Of a stretch of DNA of 19,996 nt, positions 1-7,684 are shown one piece after another. The position numbers and the translations under genes were made by a program. The stretch spans positions 1 to 19,996 of the forward strand of contig DATKVG010000155.1 in the NCBI GenBank assembly GCA_035530195.1, read 5' to 3'. The stretch comes from JAPLKX01 sp035530195 (GTDB lineage: Bacteria; Hydrogenedentota; Hydrogenedentia; Hydrogenedentales; SLHB01). How positions within the stretch are numbered: position 1 is the first letter of the stretch; each line of letters begins with the position of its first letter. Under the pieces are notes generated by a model, which did not search any database, was not told where the DNA came from, and worked only from the letters and a program-made list of their open reading frames with translations.

Positions 1-642
1 CCCGAACAGGTTGTCGACGACATAGCGCCAGTGGCAGAGCATATCAAGGATGATGCCGCCGCCTTCGGCTTTGCGGTAGTTCCAACTGGGCCGCTGCGCC
101 GGCTGGTTCTCGCCGGTGAACACCCAGTAGCCGAACTCGCCGCGGACGGCCAAAATCTTGCCAAAGAAGCCCGTGTCGATGAGATATTTCAGCTTGCGGA
201 TGCCGGGCAGCCAGAGCTTGTCCTGCACGACGCCGTTTTTCACGCCCGCGGCTTCCGCCCGCTTGTACAGGTCCACCGCGTCCTCGAGCGTGGCCGCCGT
301 GGGTTTTTCGCAATAGATGTGCTTGCCTTGCGCGACGGCTTTGGATACGCACTCGTGCCGCAGCAGCGTGGTCTGCGCGTCGAAATACACCGGGTAGTTC
401 GAATCGCGCAACACCGCATCGAGGTCGGTCGTGTAGGGCAGGTTGCCATGTGCCCGCGCCAGCCGTTCGAGCTTGGCCTCGTTCCGGCCCACCAGGATCG
501 GCTCTGGGATGATGGTCTCTTCCGCGCCCACGCGGACGCCGCCCTGCTCGCGTATGGCCAGAATCGACCGTACCAGGTGCTGGTTGGTCCCCATCCGGCC
601 GGTCACGCCGTTCATAATGATGCCGATAGTGTGCGTCTTCAT
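1..642 (-). CDS. Gfo/Idh/MocA family oxidoreductase (3' part beyond window)
   Basis: The frame is open from an ATG at 642 to the window edge, giving 214 residues with no stop. The start is MKTHTIGIIMNGVTGRMGTN, a Rossmann-type N-terminus in which GVTGRMG replaces the usual GxGxxG. Further on it has YCEKPTAATLEDAVDLY (family hallmark EKP, whose Lys is the conserved catalytic or cofactor lysine), then GVKNGVVQDKLWLPG and the substrate-domain start RGEFGYWVF, followed by GGGIILDMLCHW, where family members carry GG(G)xxxDxGxH. These proteins are NAD(P)-dependent sugar or cyclitol dehydrogenases, normally 350-400 residues, so roughly 55-60% is present. AAGGAG at 649-654 lies 6 nt before the ATG. 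The gene follows the small membrane protein at 663-956 by 20 nt on the same strand, so the two are probably one operon. The substrate cannot be told from sequence. Confidence 0.9.
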   Translation of the reverse strand, partial: MKTHTIGIIMNGVTGRMGTNQHLVRSILAIREQGGVRVGAEETIIPEPILVGRNEAKLERLARAHGNLPYTTDLDAVLRDSNYPVYFDAQTTLLRHECVSKAVAQGKHIYCEKPTAATLEDAVDLYKRAEAAGVKNGVVQDKLWLPGIRKLKYLIDTGFFGKILAVRGEFGYWVFTGENQPAQRPSWNYRKAEGGGIILDMLCHWRYVVDNLFG

Positions 643-662
643 CAGTCGCTCCTTCCGCGTTC

Positions 663-956
663 TCAGGACCTGACGATCCGAACCAGGATCACAAACGCCG
701 CGAACACCGTCAAGCCCGTCAGCGCCACCGAACATACCAACTCGAACCACGCGCCCTGTTCCTGGCCCGCCTTTGCCCGCCAATATTTCCACCAGAACAG
801 CGGGCACCATACCGCCATCATCAAAATGGCCACCGGCGCGCCAAACAGGACATAACCCAGCCTGTCCAGTAGGAAAAGGACGCCCCACAACGCCGCCAGC
901 CCAACAAACGCCACGTCAAACAGCCTCTCCGCCCACCGTGTTATTCGCCAGACCAT
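663..956 (-). CDS. small membrane protein, unknown function
   Basis: 97 residues, not recognised. About three hydrophobic segments are visible: roughly residues 12-30 (FDVAFVGLAALWGVLFLL), 36-56 (VLFGAPVAILMMAVWCPLFWW) and 72-95 (ELVCSVALTGLTVFAAFVILV), joined by a short basic loop (KYWRAKAGQEQG). AGGAGGT at 961-967 lies 4 nt before the ATG at 956, which supports translation. It lies 20 nt upstream of the oxidoreductase gene and is probably cotranscribed with it. The small size, the Trp-rich second segment and the lack of conserved polar motifs give no functional clue. A hairpin and 9-bp repeat block occupies its upstream region. Confidence 0.72.
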   Translation of the reverse strand: MVWRITRWAERLFDVAFVGLAALWGVLFLLDRLGYVLFGAPVAILMMAVWCPLFWWKYWRAKAGQEQGAWFELVCSVALTGLTVFAAFVILVRIVRS

Positions 957-982
957 GTCGACCTCCTGTGCGATGCTTTTTT

Positions 983-1018
983 GAAGGGGACCATTGGGAC
1001 CATTGAGACGGTTGCGAC
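983..1018 (-). repeat. 9-bp tandem repeat array 'a' (GTCnCAAyn units)
   Basis: On the minus strand four consecutive 9-mers are read, including GTCTCAATG, GTCCCAATG and GTCCCCTTC, in exact 9-bp register. The array lies in the 5' leader of the 97-residue membrane-protein gene, about 27 nt before its ATG, and is followed by an A6 tract. It belongs with the arrays at 6452-6502, 7600-7653 and 13575-13628, which have the same period and GTC core but different other bases. Confidence 0.7.
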
Positions 1019-1025
1019 ATACGGG

Positions 1026-1132
1026 GCGGTGGGGTCGAGCTCCTGCTCGACCGCGGCTTCAGCAGCCGGACTTGCGCTTCGAAAGCGCCACCGCCGCCGC
1101 CGCCCGGTCGCGCGGGAGCGCGACCCCACCGC
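1026..1132. repeat. composite palindromic element with four hairpins
   Basis: Outer 12-bp perfect inverted repeat GCGGTGGGGTCG (1026-1037) / CGACCCCACCGC (1121-1132). Inside are four perfect short hairpins in a row: GGTCGAGC/GCTCGACC (1033-1040 and 1045-1052, loop TCCT), CGGCT/AGCCG (1054-1058 and 1064-1068), GCGCTT/AAGCGC (1074-1079 and 1083-1088) and GGTCGCGC/GCGCGACC (1106-1113 and 1118-1125, loop GGGA). A short CCG triplet run lies between hairpins three and four. The outer pairing competes with hairpins one and four. No credible coding frame was seen. It sits between the stop of the glycosidase and the start of the 97-residue gene, both on minus. A weaker AGTCT/AGACT stem (1137-1155) follows the glycosidase stop and could be part of its 3' end. 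Confidence 0.7.
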
Positions 1133-1166
1133 TTCCAGTCTCTATTGGCCAGACTATGTTTCATCA

Positions 1167-3518
1167 TTAAAACCGCGCTACCCACCTCACCTCGCCCGCC
1201 TGTTGGCACTTGAACCCGATCTGCAGCACGTTCCCTTCGGGACTCATCTCGCCCGTTGCCGGGCCCGCCGAAACCTCGATCCCTGTAAACTTGTACGGCG
1301 TGGGGACAAGCACGCGCAGCCGGTACTCCGTGTCCGCCACGCCTTCGAACATGCCGCTCAACGTCCGGCCCGCTTCGTCCCAGTCGAGTTCGCGGAAGTC
1401 GGTCGCGCCCATTGACCAGTGCCGGTCCGTCGACAAAAACATCGGGTGGTCTTCGTACGGGCGCAGCCCAAGCAGGCGCACCGACCCCGGGCCGACGTTC
1501 ACGTCCAGCTTGTCTTGCGCGGTGCCGTAGAACGTGTCGCCCCAGAAATCGTAGACCGTGTACCGCCGCCGCTCGGCGAGCCCCAGCGGCGCAAACGACA
1601 CGGGGATGGTCGCGGGCTCGCGCTCGTCCCAATTGAACACGCCCACGATCTGCCATTTGCCGATCGGGCTCTCGACGGGCAATGTCCAAATGGCCGGTTG
1701 CGCCCGCTCGAAAAAGTCGACGGGCCGCGCGGGTATCGACGACACCGGCAGCAGGCGCCGCAGCACCGAAACCTCCTCGGGTTTCAGATCGGTGAACGCG
1801 TTGCCGATCTTAACCACGCCGCCGGTCAAGGCCGCGCCCGTCAGCCACGCGACGCTCTGTTCGATGGTCAGTTCCGGCTGTTCGGTGACGCCCCAACGCG
1901 CCCGCTCGCTCGCGTGGTTGAAATACGCGCAGTCCTGGTCGGGCGCCCACAGGTGCGGCGCAAAAAAGTATCGGTGTGCGGCGTTGTTGAGCGTCTCAAC
2001 GCAGCCCCACGGCCACCTGTCCGGCGATTTCCGCCAAATGGGGGCGCAATCGTTGCCAATCCGCATCCCGTCGACCACGGCCCCGTTGATGGCCATGGGC
2101 GGCATGCTCATCAGGAACTTGTCCGCATCCTCCCCAAACCCTTCGCGCACCGCCTGCATTCCCAGCCGGAACACCTCGACGTGCGTCAACTCCTTTTTCG
2201 CGCAGCCTTCCGCGAACAGCAGCCGGTACACGAAATCCGCCTCGACCAGCGCGTCAAACCCCCACTCGTGGCCGATCTTGCGGTACAGGTTGACGACATA
2301 CGCATAAGCATCCGGCCGCGTTACATCCAGTAGCCGCTGGTTGTCGCCGATCAGTTGCCTGCCGAGCCCGCCCGCGTCGACGAGCCAGTCGGGATGGTCC
2401 TTGACGACCGGCGAGTCCGGGTCGATCGTAAACGGGTCGGTCCAGATGCCGGCGGTCATTCCGCGCGCGTGAACCTGATCCGCGAACCACTTCATGCCAT
2501 GCGGAAACTTGGCCGGGTCCGGCTCCCAATTGCCGCGGGCGATTTGCCAGCCGTCATCGAGCGAGAAATGCGTCCACCCGTACCGTTTCAGGTGCCGGTC
2601 GATGAAATCCACCTCCGCCAGCATGGTGTCTTCGGTGATATCGGTGTGATACCGCGTGTTCCACGAGTCCCACCCGTGGGGCAGCGCGGCGCGCCGCGGT
2701 TTCACACCGCTAAACGCCGCCACAGCCCAGCCGAAACGCTCCAACGCTTCCATGGGCCGGTCCTCGCCCACGCTGACGTAGAAAACTTCCGACTCGAGAC
2801 GCCCGCCCGGCTCGAGTTCAACCGGCGGGTCATACACGCACTGGCCGCGGAACACGTCTGCCATGTCCTGTGGCGAAGTTTCGCTGCGCGCCAGCCGCAC
2901 GTGGGTGTGCGACTTCAGGCCCGTCAAAAAACCCGCAACCAGCATCCGGCCCGAAACCGGGTTCAACGCCGGCAGGTACCAGGCGCTCGTCACCGCGCCC
3001 GTGCCCAGCTTGCGAAACTCCGCCTCCTGCTGCGTCAGCGGGCCGTTATCCAGGACCACCGTCTCGCCGGTTCCCTGGCCGAGGCTCGCGTAACCTTTGT
3101 TCGGCTCGCCCACCGCGAACGGGTACAACGCCTTCACGTTCACCGGCTTCTTGCCCGTGTTTATGAAGGCCACTTGGACGGTGAAAAACGGCTGCGTGGG
3201 AAACGCTTGTATAACCCACTCGCAGGCGCCTTTCCGGAAGATGATCGAACTCCCCACGCCCAACGAGTTGTTCACCGGCTGCCGTTCCGTCAGTTTGCCT
3301 GATATGGGTAGCGGCTGCGGGCCATCCTCCCCCTCCAACTCCACCATCGGGTAAGCGTTGTCAAACACGCGCGCACCCGATATCAGCGTCACGTCCATCC
3401 GCCCATTCTTCTGGACACTCACCTCGTACACGGCCGTGTTCAAGCTCCGGTACTCGCGCGATGGGCGGTAGTCAAACCCCTGGGAAATCACCAAGGCCAA
3501 AACGCAAAAGAGTCTCAT
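1167..3518 (-). CDS. secreted GH36-like glycoside hydrolase (alpha-galactosidase/melibiase superfamily)
   Basis: 783 residues from the ATG at 3518. GGAGGG at 3523-3528 lies 4 nt upstream; a frame extension to 3536 would begin at TTG with no such site. The N-terminus (MRLFCVLALVISQG) is a short signal peptide, so the enzyme is probably exported. An N-terminal beta-sandwich is followed near residue 290 by the clan GH-D TIM barrel: HGWDSWNTRY, LKRYGWTHFSLDDGWQ and MTAGIWTDPFTID. The likely nucleophile is D428 in LVEADFVYRLL, and the likely acid/base is D490 in GMRIGNDCAPIW. GH27/GH36 enzymes usually have Lys two residues before the nucleophile (KxD); here it is Glu. The C-terminus (MFEGVADTEYRLRVLVP) looks like a beta domain. 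Family members release terminal alpha-galactosides or are raffinose/stachyose-synthase relatives; the exact substrate is unknown. Confidence 0.85.
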   Translation of the reverse strand: MRLFCVLALVISQGFDYRPSREYRSLNTAVYEVSVQKNGRMDVTLISGARVFDNAYPMVELEGEDGPQPLPISGKLTERQPVNNSLGVGSSIIFRKGACEWVIQAFPTQPFFTVQVAFINTGKKPVNVKALYPFAVGEPNKGYASLGQGTGETVVLDNGPLTQQEAEFRKLGTGAVTSAWYLPALNPVSGRMLVAGFLTGLKSHTHVRLARSETSPQDMADVFRGQCVYDPPVELEPGGRLESEVFYVSVGEDRPMEALERFGWAVAAFSGVKPRRAALPHGWDSWNTRYHTDITEDTMLAEVDFIDRHLKRYGWTHFSLDDGWQIARGNWEPDPAKFPHGMKWFADQVHARGMTAGIWTDPFTIDPDSPVVKDHPDWLVDAGGLGRQLIGDNQRLLDVTRPDAYAYVVNLYRKIGHEWGFDALVEADFVYRLLFAEGCAKKELTHVEVFRLGMQAVREGFGEDADKFLMSMPPMAINGAVVDGMRIGNDCAPIWRKSPDRWPWGCVETLNNAAHRYFFAPHLWAPDQDCAYFNHASERARWGVTEQPELTIEQSVAWLTGAALTGGVVKIGNAFTDLKPEEVSVLRRLLPVSSIPARPVDFFERAQPAIWTLPVESPIGKWQIVGVFNWDEREPATIPVSFAPLGLAERRRYTVYDFWGDTFYGTAQDKLDVNVGPGSVRLLGLRPYEDHPMFLSTDRHWSMGATDFRELDWDEAGRTLSGMFEGVADTEYRLRVLVPTPYKFTGIEVSAGPATGEMSPEGNVLQIGFKCQQAGEVRWVARF

Positions 3519-3544
3519 GGCGCCCTCCATCGGCAAGCGGAAAT

Positions 3545-3573
3545 AGTTTACGCCTCCCCCGGACGTGTCTCAA
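3545..3573 (-). promoter_or_regulatory. sigma-70-like promoter for the GH36 gene
   Basis: On the minus strand, -35 TTGAGA (plus coordinates 3568-3573) and -10 TAAACT (3545-3550) are separated by 17 bp, placing the transcript start about 20 nt before the ATG at 3518. A 10-bp perfect palindrome TTTGGCCAAA at 3585-3594 lies 11 bp upstream of the -35 box and could be an operator. Prediction from spacing and hexamer match only. Confidence 0.5.
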
Positions 3574-3629
3574 ATCGAAACACCTTTGGCCAAAACAGAG
3601 CGGTTTTGTAGGCCCGGTTTTCCAACCCG

Positions 3630-3731
3630 CGCTGCGAAAAAAGGGGACGCTGCACTTATTTCCGATGGCTGCGTGGTCCACGAATGACGGCATACATGGA
3701 AATAAGTGCAGCGTCCCCTTTTTTCGCAGCG
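3630..3731. repeat. REP/MITE-like element: perfect 34-bp inverted repeat
   Basis: The arm at 3630-3663 is an exact reverse complement of 3698-3731. Each contains an A6/T6 tract next to GGGGACGCTGCACTTATTTCC. The 34-nt centre (3664-3697) contains a further small hairpin CGTGG-T-CCACG (3672-3682). Total length is 102 bp. From memory, palindromes built on GGGGAC..CTTATTTCC are found in many genomes beside REP-associated IS200-like (Y1) transposases. No transposase is in this window, so this would be a non-autonomous copy. It sits between the divergent glycosidase and clpB genes, upstream of both promoters. As RNA it could fold into a very stable hairpin and isolate the two promoters. Confidence 0.75.
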
Positions 3732-3771
3732 GACGGATCGGGCGGCGCGGTCGTCTCGCCCGCGCCTACTC

Positions 3772-3802
3772 TTGGCACAGTTCTTGTTCCCTCACATATA
3801 AT
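3772..3802 (+). promoter_or_regulatory. clpB promoter region
   Basis: A perfect -10 hexamer TATAAT lies at 3797-3802. The best -35 match is TTGGCA at 3772-3777, with a long 19-bp spacer. The same stretch reads TGGCAC-N5-TTGT at 3773-3787, close to the sigma-54 consensus TGGCAC-N5-TTGC but with T in place of the conserved C at -12. The sigma-70 reading is favoured because of the perfect -10. The ribosome site AAAGGAG (3809-3815) follows. Confidence 0.55.
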
Positions 3803-3825
3803 AGGGGCAAAGGAGCGTACAAAAC

Positions 3826-6429
3826 ATGAGACTCGACAAGCTCACCATCAAATCGCAGGAAGCCCTCGCCGAAGCCATGGAACTGGCGTCGCGGCACGGC
3901 CACCCGGAGATCACGTCGCTCCACATGCTCGACGCGCTCCTTGCGCAGGAAAAAGGGGCGGTCGCCTCGATTCTACAGCGGCTGGGCGTCCCGCCCGACC
4001 AACTCCGCGCCCAGATCGAGGGTCGTCTCACGACGCTGCCCAAGGTGTCCGGCGCCGTGGGCCAACCGCCGCTGGGTAGAGAGGCGCAGGCCGCGCTCGA
4101 TGCCGGGTGGCGTGAAGCCCAGGCCATGAAAGACGAGTATCTGAGCACGGAACATATGCTGCTCGGGATGTTGGAGGCGAAGCGCGACCCGGCTGGCAAA
4201 CTTTTGGCCGACGCCGGGATCACGCGCGACGCCCTGCTGGCCGCGCTGAAAGACGTCCGCGGCACCCAGCGCGTCACCGACCCCAACGCCGAGGAAACCT
4301 ACGACGCGCTCGCCAAGTACAGCCGCGACCTCACCCAACTCGCCCGGGCCGGAAAACTCGATCCCGTCATTGGCCGCGACGACGAGATCCGTCGGGTCGT
4401 CCAAGTGCTGTCGCGCAGAACGAAAAACAACCCCGTTTTGATTGGCGAGCCCGGCGTTGGAAAAACGGCCATTGTCGAAGGGCTGGCGCAGCGGATTGTC
4501 GCGGGCGACGTGCCGGAGAGCCTCAAGAACAAACGGCTGGCCGTACTCGACCTGGGCGCGCTCGTGGCGGGCGCGAAGTTCCGGGGCGAGTTCGAGGAAC
4601 GGCTCAAAGCCGTCCTCCGCGAAGTCACCGAAAGCGCCGGCAACATCATCTTGTTTATCGACGAACTCCACACGCTGGTTGGCGCGGGCGCGGCCGAGGG
4701 CGCCATGGATGCGTCGAACATGCTGAAACCGGCCCTGGCGCGGGGCGAGCTTCACTGCATCGGGGCTACCACGCTCAACGAGTATAAGAAACGGATCGAA
4801 AAAGACCCCGCGCTCGAACGTCGGTTTCAGCCGGTGCTCGTTAAGGAGCCGTCGGTTGAAGACACGATTGCCATTCTGCGCGGGCTCAAGGAGCGGTACG
4901 AGGTCCACCACGGCGTACGCATCCAGGATTCCGCCATTATCGCGGCCGTCATGCTCAGCAACCGGTATATCAGCGACCGGTTCCTCCCCGACAAGGCCAT
5001 CGACCTCATCGACGAAGCCGCGTCGCGCCTGCGGATCGAGATCGATTCGATGCCGTATGAAATCGACATCCTCGACCGCCGTATCCGCCAACTCGAAATC
5101 GAGCTGCTTGCCCTGCGTAAGGAAAAAGGCAAGAACGCCCAGGAAAAAGTCGGCGACATGGAAAAAGACATCGCCGACCTCCGCGAAGAAGTCTCCGCCA
5201 AGAAATCGCAATGGCAGGCGGAAAAAGAGGTGATTGAAACCATCCGCCGTCTTAACAGCGAGACTGAAGAGGCACATCGGCAGGAAGAGATCGCCGAACG
5301 AAACGGCGACCTCGCTAAAGTCGCACAAATCCGATACGGAACCGTCGCGGACCTCCAGAAAAAAGTCCAGGATCAGAACAAAAAGCTTGCCGAAGTCCAG
5401 AAGGCCGGCAGTTTCCTCACCGAGGAAGTCACGGAAGAACGCGTGGCCAAGATCGTCTCGAGCTGGACCGGCATTCCCGTCGACAAAATGATGGAAGGCG
5501 AGATGGGCAAACTGCTCAAGCTCGAAGAACGGCTTGGCGAACGGGTGGTTGGCCAGGAAGAAGGCATCCGGGTGGTGTCGGATGCGGTGCGCAGGGCGCG
5601 GGCCGGGTTGAAAGAGCCGAACCGGCCCATTGGCTCGTTCATTTTCCTCGGCCCCACGGGCGTCGGCAAGACGGAACTGGCGCGGGCGCTGGCCGAAGTG
5701 TTGTTTGACGACGAGAACGCAATGGTGCGGCTGGACATGTCGGAGTATATGGAAAGACACTCGGTCGCCAGGCTGATTGGCGCGCCCCCCGGGTATGTCG
5801 GGTACGAAGAAGGCGGCCAACTCACGGAAACCATTCGGCGGCGACCGTACAGCGTTATACTTCTTGACGAGATCGAGAAGGCTCATTCCGATGTGTTTAA
5901 TGTGCTTCTACAACTGCTCGATGACGGGCGGCTGACGGATGGGCAGGGGCGTACGGTGGACTTCAAGAACACCGTCGTCATCATGACGTCCAATCTCGGC
6001 AGCGAGTTGTTTCAACAAGGCGCCGGTGAGGCGTCAGCGCAGCCGGATTCGGAAACGATGATGCGCGTGTTGCGCGCCCATTTCCGGCCCGAATTCCTCA
6101 ACCGCGTCGACGACATCGTGGTTTTCCATCAGCTCACACGGGACCACATCCGGCGGATCGTCGATGTCCAGATGCGCCGCGTGGCCAAGCGGCTGGCCGA
6201 CAAACATATCGCGATAGAATTGAACGACAACGCCAGGGAATTCCTCGCCCAGCAGGGTTACGACCCGGCATACGGCGCACGGCCTCTAAAACGAGTCATA
6301 CAAAGGCTCGTGCTCGACCCGCTCGCCATGGAAATCCTGGCCGGTAAAATCCGAGAAGATTCTCGGGTTGCCATCTCAGAGGAAGGCGGTCGGCTCCAGT
6401 TTCATACCCAGTCGGGGAAAGTGGCCTAA
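3826..6429 (+). CDS. clpB: ATP-dependent disaggregase ClpB (Hsp100)
   Basis: 867 residues, close to the 857 of E. coli ClpB. It is a hexameric AAA+ chaperone that, with the DnaK system, threads and refolds aggregated cytosolic proteins. Domains in order: two-repeat Clp-N domain (about 1-145); NBD1 with Walker A GEPGVGKT (207-214) and Walker B ILFIDE (D279-E280); a long charged middle coiled coil (about 400-530, rich in EKE and LRKEK), which distinguishes ClpB from ClpA; NBD2 with Walker A GPTGVGKT (609-616), Walker B VILLDE (D681-E682) and the following sensor and C-terminal AAA lid. The IGL/F tripeptide that would recruit ClpP is not seen. The ATG at 3826 is preceded by AAAGGAG with 10-nt spacing. 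It appears monocistronic and is convergent with the nrpR-like gene. All key residues are present. Confidence 0.97.
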   Translation: MRLDKLTIKSQEALAEAMELASRHGHPEITSLHMLDALLAQEKGAVASILQRLGVPPDQLRAQIEGRLTTLPKVSGAVGQPPLGREAQAALDAGWREAQAMKDEYLSTEHMLLGMLEAKRDPAGKLLADAGITRDALLAALKDVRGTQRVTDPNAEETYDALAKYSRDLTQLARAGKLDPVIGRDDEIRRVVQVLSRRTKNNPVLIGEPGVGKTAIVEGLAQRIVAGDVPESLKNKRLAVLDLGALVAGAKFRGEFEERLKAVLREVTESAGNIILFIDELHTLVGAGAAEGAMDASNMLKPALARGELHCIGATTLNEYKKRIEKDPALERRFQPVLVKEPSVEDTIAILRGLKERYEVHHGVRIQDSAIIAAVMLSNRYISDRFLPDKAIDLIDEAASRLRIEIDSMPYEIDILDRRIRQLEIELLALRKEKGKNAQEKVGDMEKDIADLREEVSAKKSQWQAEKEVIETIRRLNSETEEAHRQEEIAERNGDLAKVAQIRYGTVADLQKKVQDQNKKLAEVQKAGSFLTEEVTEERVAKIVSSWTGIPVDKMMEGEMGKLLKLEERLGERVVGQEEGIRVVSDAVRRARAGLKEPNRPIGSFIFLGPTGVGKTELARALAEVLFDDENAMVRLDMSEYMERHSVARLIGAPPGYVGYEEGGQLTETIRRRPYSVILLDEIEKAHSDVFNVLLQLLDDGRLTDGQGRTVDFKNTVVIMTSNLGSELFQQGAGEASAQPDSETMMRVLRAHFRPEFLNRVDDIVVFHQLTRDHIRRIVDVQMRRVAKRLADKHIAIELNDNAREFLAQQGYDPAYGARPLKRVIQRLVLDPLAMEILAGKIREDSRVAISEEGGRLQFHTQSGKVA

Positions 6430-6451
6430 CGCGGCAGTTGACGTTGCAGCA

Positions 6452-6502
6452 GTCTAATTGTCCGTTATCCCAATTGTCGCAATTGTCGCAATTGCCCCAC
6501 TG
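6452..6502 (+). repeat. 9-bp tandem repeat array 'b' (GTCGCAATT units)
   Basis: Two perfect GTCGCAATT units (6476-6493) are flanked by the divergent units ATCCCAATT and GCCCCACTG. Two shorter variants precede them (GTCTAATT, GTCCGTT). Period 9 bp. The array lies between the convergent clpB and nrpR-like genes. On the minus strand it is preceded by GCTTTTTT, and array 'a' at 983-1018 is likewise preceded by GCTTTTTT when read on plus, so the two share a boundary. Confidence 0.65.
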
Positions 6503-6538
6503 GTTTTTTGAAAAAAGCGCAACGCGTTTAGCAGTGGG
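6496..6538. terminator. possible bidirectional terminator between clpB and nrpR
   Basis: CCCACTG (6496-6502) pairs with CAGTGGG (6532-6538). The 29-nt loop holds a self-complementary TTTTTT-G-AAAAAA run (6504-6516). The T6 and A6 tracts give U-rich RNA on either strand, as expected for a terminator serving convergent genes, but the stem is short and the U tract lies inside the loop. Weak prediction. Confidence 0.3.
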
Positions 6539-6549
6539 TGTTGATTATC

Positions 6550-7578
6550 CTAAGTCATTCTCTTTCTTGCTCCGGCGAGTTCGCGGGCGTAATCCTGGAG
6601 CGTCGCGTAATCGGCGAGGTCGGAAAAACTGCAAAGGCTGTGCATGGCGGCGCTGGTAGTGCTGATGCCGCTTTCGACGACGGCCGCGATCGGGTTCAAC
6701 CCCCCGCACACGATCAGGCCCACGCAGCCCTGCGCCACGGGGATATCGAGCAGCGGCTGGTTCGGCAACCCGACCGCCATCAGCCCGCCCAGACCCACTT
6801 TCTCGCAAAGGCGCGACAGCCGCCGCACTTCCGGCAGCGCCACCGTCGGCACTTCCCGGAAACTTGCCCCGATGATGCCCGAACCCGTCCGTGCCGCCTG
6901 CGCAACGCTCGTCATATGGCCCCGGATGAAGATCTCGAGCGGATCGAGCGATGTGCCGTCGTAGTTGATAATCTGGGTGAACCGTTTTGGCTGGCCGTTC
7001 TCGATTTGCAGCAGCCCGCCAAACCTGGACCGTGTCGGCACGCATGCCCGCTGAAATACCCCGTTGATGCTTACGCTGCACAGCGTGCCTATCATCACAC
7101 GGCCCTTGGGCACATGCACCGCACCGATCACCTCGCCCGGACGACCCATCACAAGCCGCCGGCCCATTCCCAGGTTCGCGTGGTACACCTTCATGATCTG
7201 CCGAATCGCCGACGCCGTATCCGAAACCGGCACCGTTGACATGTTCAGAATGATCGTGCCCTCGAGCGACTCCGGGTCGAACGTCATCTGGTAGGCCAGC
7301 GTGTTCACCCGCGACGCCACAAAACCTACCTTGTCGATCACCAGCGCGCTGTCCGCTTCCTGCCGGCCCGCGGCGGTCAGGCTCCGGCCCCGCCGCCCGA
7401 GGTTTTGCGTCCACCCGTTCGAGTCGGCCTGCACCAGGTAACCGCGGACCGCCCGCTCGCTCAGCATCGTGCCCGCCACCGCCAATTCCTGCGCGATTCG
7501 CTCCGCGCCCAACGGGCCCAGCGCGTTCCGCAGCACCCGCAAAATGGCCACCATGTTCCGGTGCGTCTTTATCTCCAA
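6550..7578 (-). CDS. NrpR-like transcriptional regulator (winged helix + DUF128)
   Basis: 342 residues. Residues about 5-75 form a winged helix (MVAILRVLRNALGPLGAERIAQEL, then SERAVRGYLVQADSNGW, with the wing RRGRSLTAAG). Residues about 80-330 match the NrpR regulatory domain (DUF128): FVASRVNTLAYQMTFDPES, GTIILNMSTVP, VHVPKGRVMIGTLCSVSINGVF and GGLNPIAAVVESGI. In methanogens NrpR represses nitrogen-assimilation genes and lets go of DNA when 2-oxoglutarate binds. Archaeal forms often have two DUF128 units; this one has a single unit. The start is TTG at 7578: AGGAGGA at 7587-7593 is 8 nt away, while the first internal ATG (codon 9) is less well placed. It is divergent from gdhA, whose substrate is 2-oxoglutarate, which supports a nitrogen-control role. 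Family call is solid; target and effector are inferred. Confidence 0.85.
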   Translation of the reverse strand: MEIKTHRNMVAILRVLRNALGPLGAERIAQELAVAGTMLSERAVRGYLVQADSNGWTQNLGRRGRSLTAAGRQEADSALVIDKVGFVASRVNTLAYQMTFDPESLEGTIILNMSTVPVSDTASAIRQIMKVYHANLGMGRRLVMGRPGEVIGAVHVPKGRVMIGTLCSVSINGVFQRACVPTRSRFGGLLQIENGQPKRFTQIINYDGTSLDPLEIFIRGHMTSVAQAARTGSGIIGASFREVPTVALPEVRRLSRLCEKVGLGGLMAVGLPNQPLLDIPVAQGCVGLIVCGGLNPIAAVVESGISTTSAAMHSLCSFSDLADYATLQDYARELAGARKRMT

Positions 7579-7599
7579 GAGAGCCGTCCTCCTCGCTTC

Positions 7600-7653
7600 G
7601 GACGATCGGTCCGATCGGTCTGATCCGTCCGATCCGTCTTACGGGACCCATTC
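7600..7653 (+). repeat. 9-bp tandem repeat array 'c' (GTCyGATCn units)
   Basis: Six 9-bp steps in exact register starting at 7600. The clearest units are GTCCGATCG (7609-7617), GTCTGATCC and GTCCGATCC (7627-7635), with decayed ends. The array falls in the 5' leader of the nrpR-like gene, between its predicted -10 box and ribosome site, so it would be transcribed as its untranslated leader. The last units run into the -10 box. Confidence 0.7.
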
Positions 7654-7679
7654 TATCAGCCCATCCTCGCCTCTTTCAA
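7650..7679 (-). promoter_or_regulatory. sigma-70-like promoter of the nrpR-like gene
   Basis: On the minus strand, -35 TTGAAA (7674-7679) and -10 TAGAAT (7650-7655) have an 18-bp spacer. Transcription would begin near 7643, leaving about 65 nt of leader that includes repeat array 'c'. The ACCGGC/GCCGGT palindrome at 7685-7704 lies 5 bp upstream of this -35 box, a position compatible with autoregulation. Confidence 0.6.
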
Positions 7680-7684
7680 GTAAA

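Noticed and set aside
773..1006. Plus-strand open frame over the 97-residue gene and the repeat block
   Set aside because: Proline/arginine-rich low-complexity product with no ribosome site; the minus-strand gene explains the region.
3973..5886. 637-codon open frame on minus, antisense to clpB
   Set aside because: It mirrors clpB exactly; GC-rich third positions leave the antisense frame open. The product is low-complexity and shows no domain.
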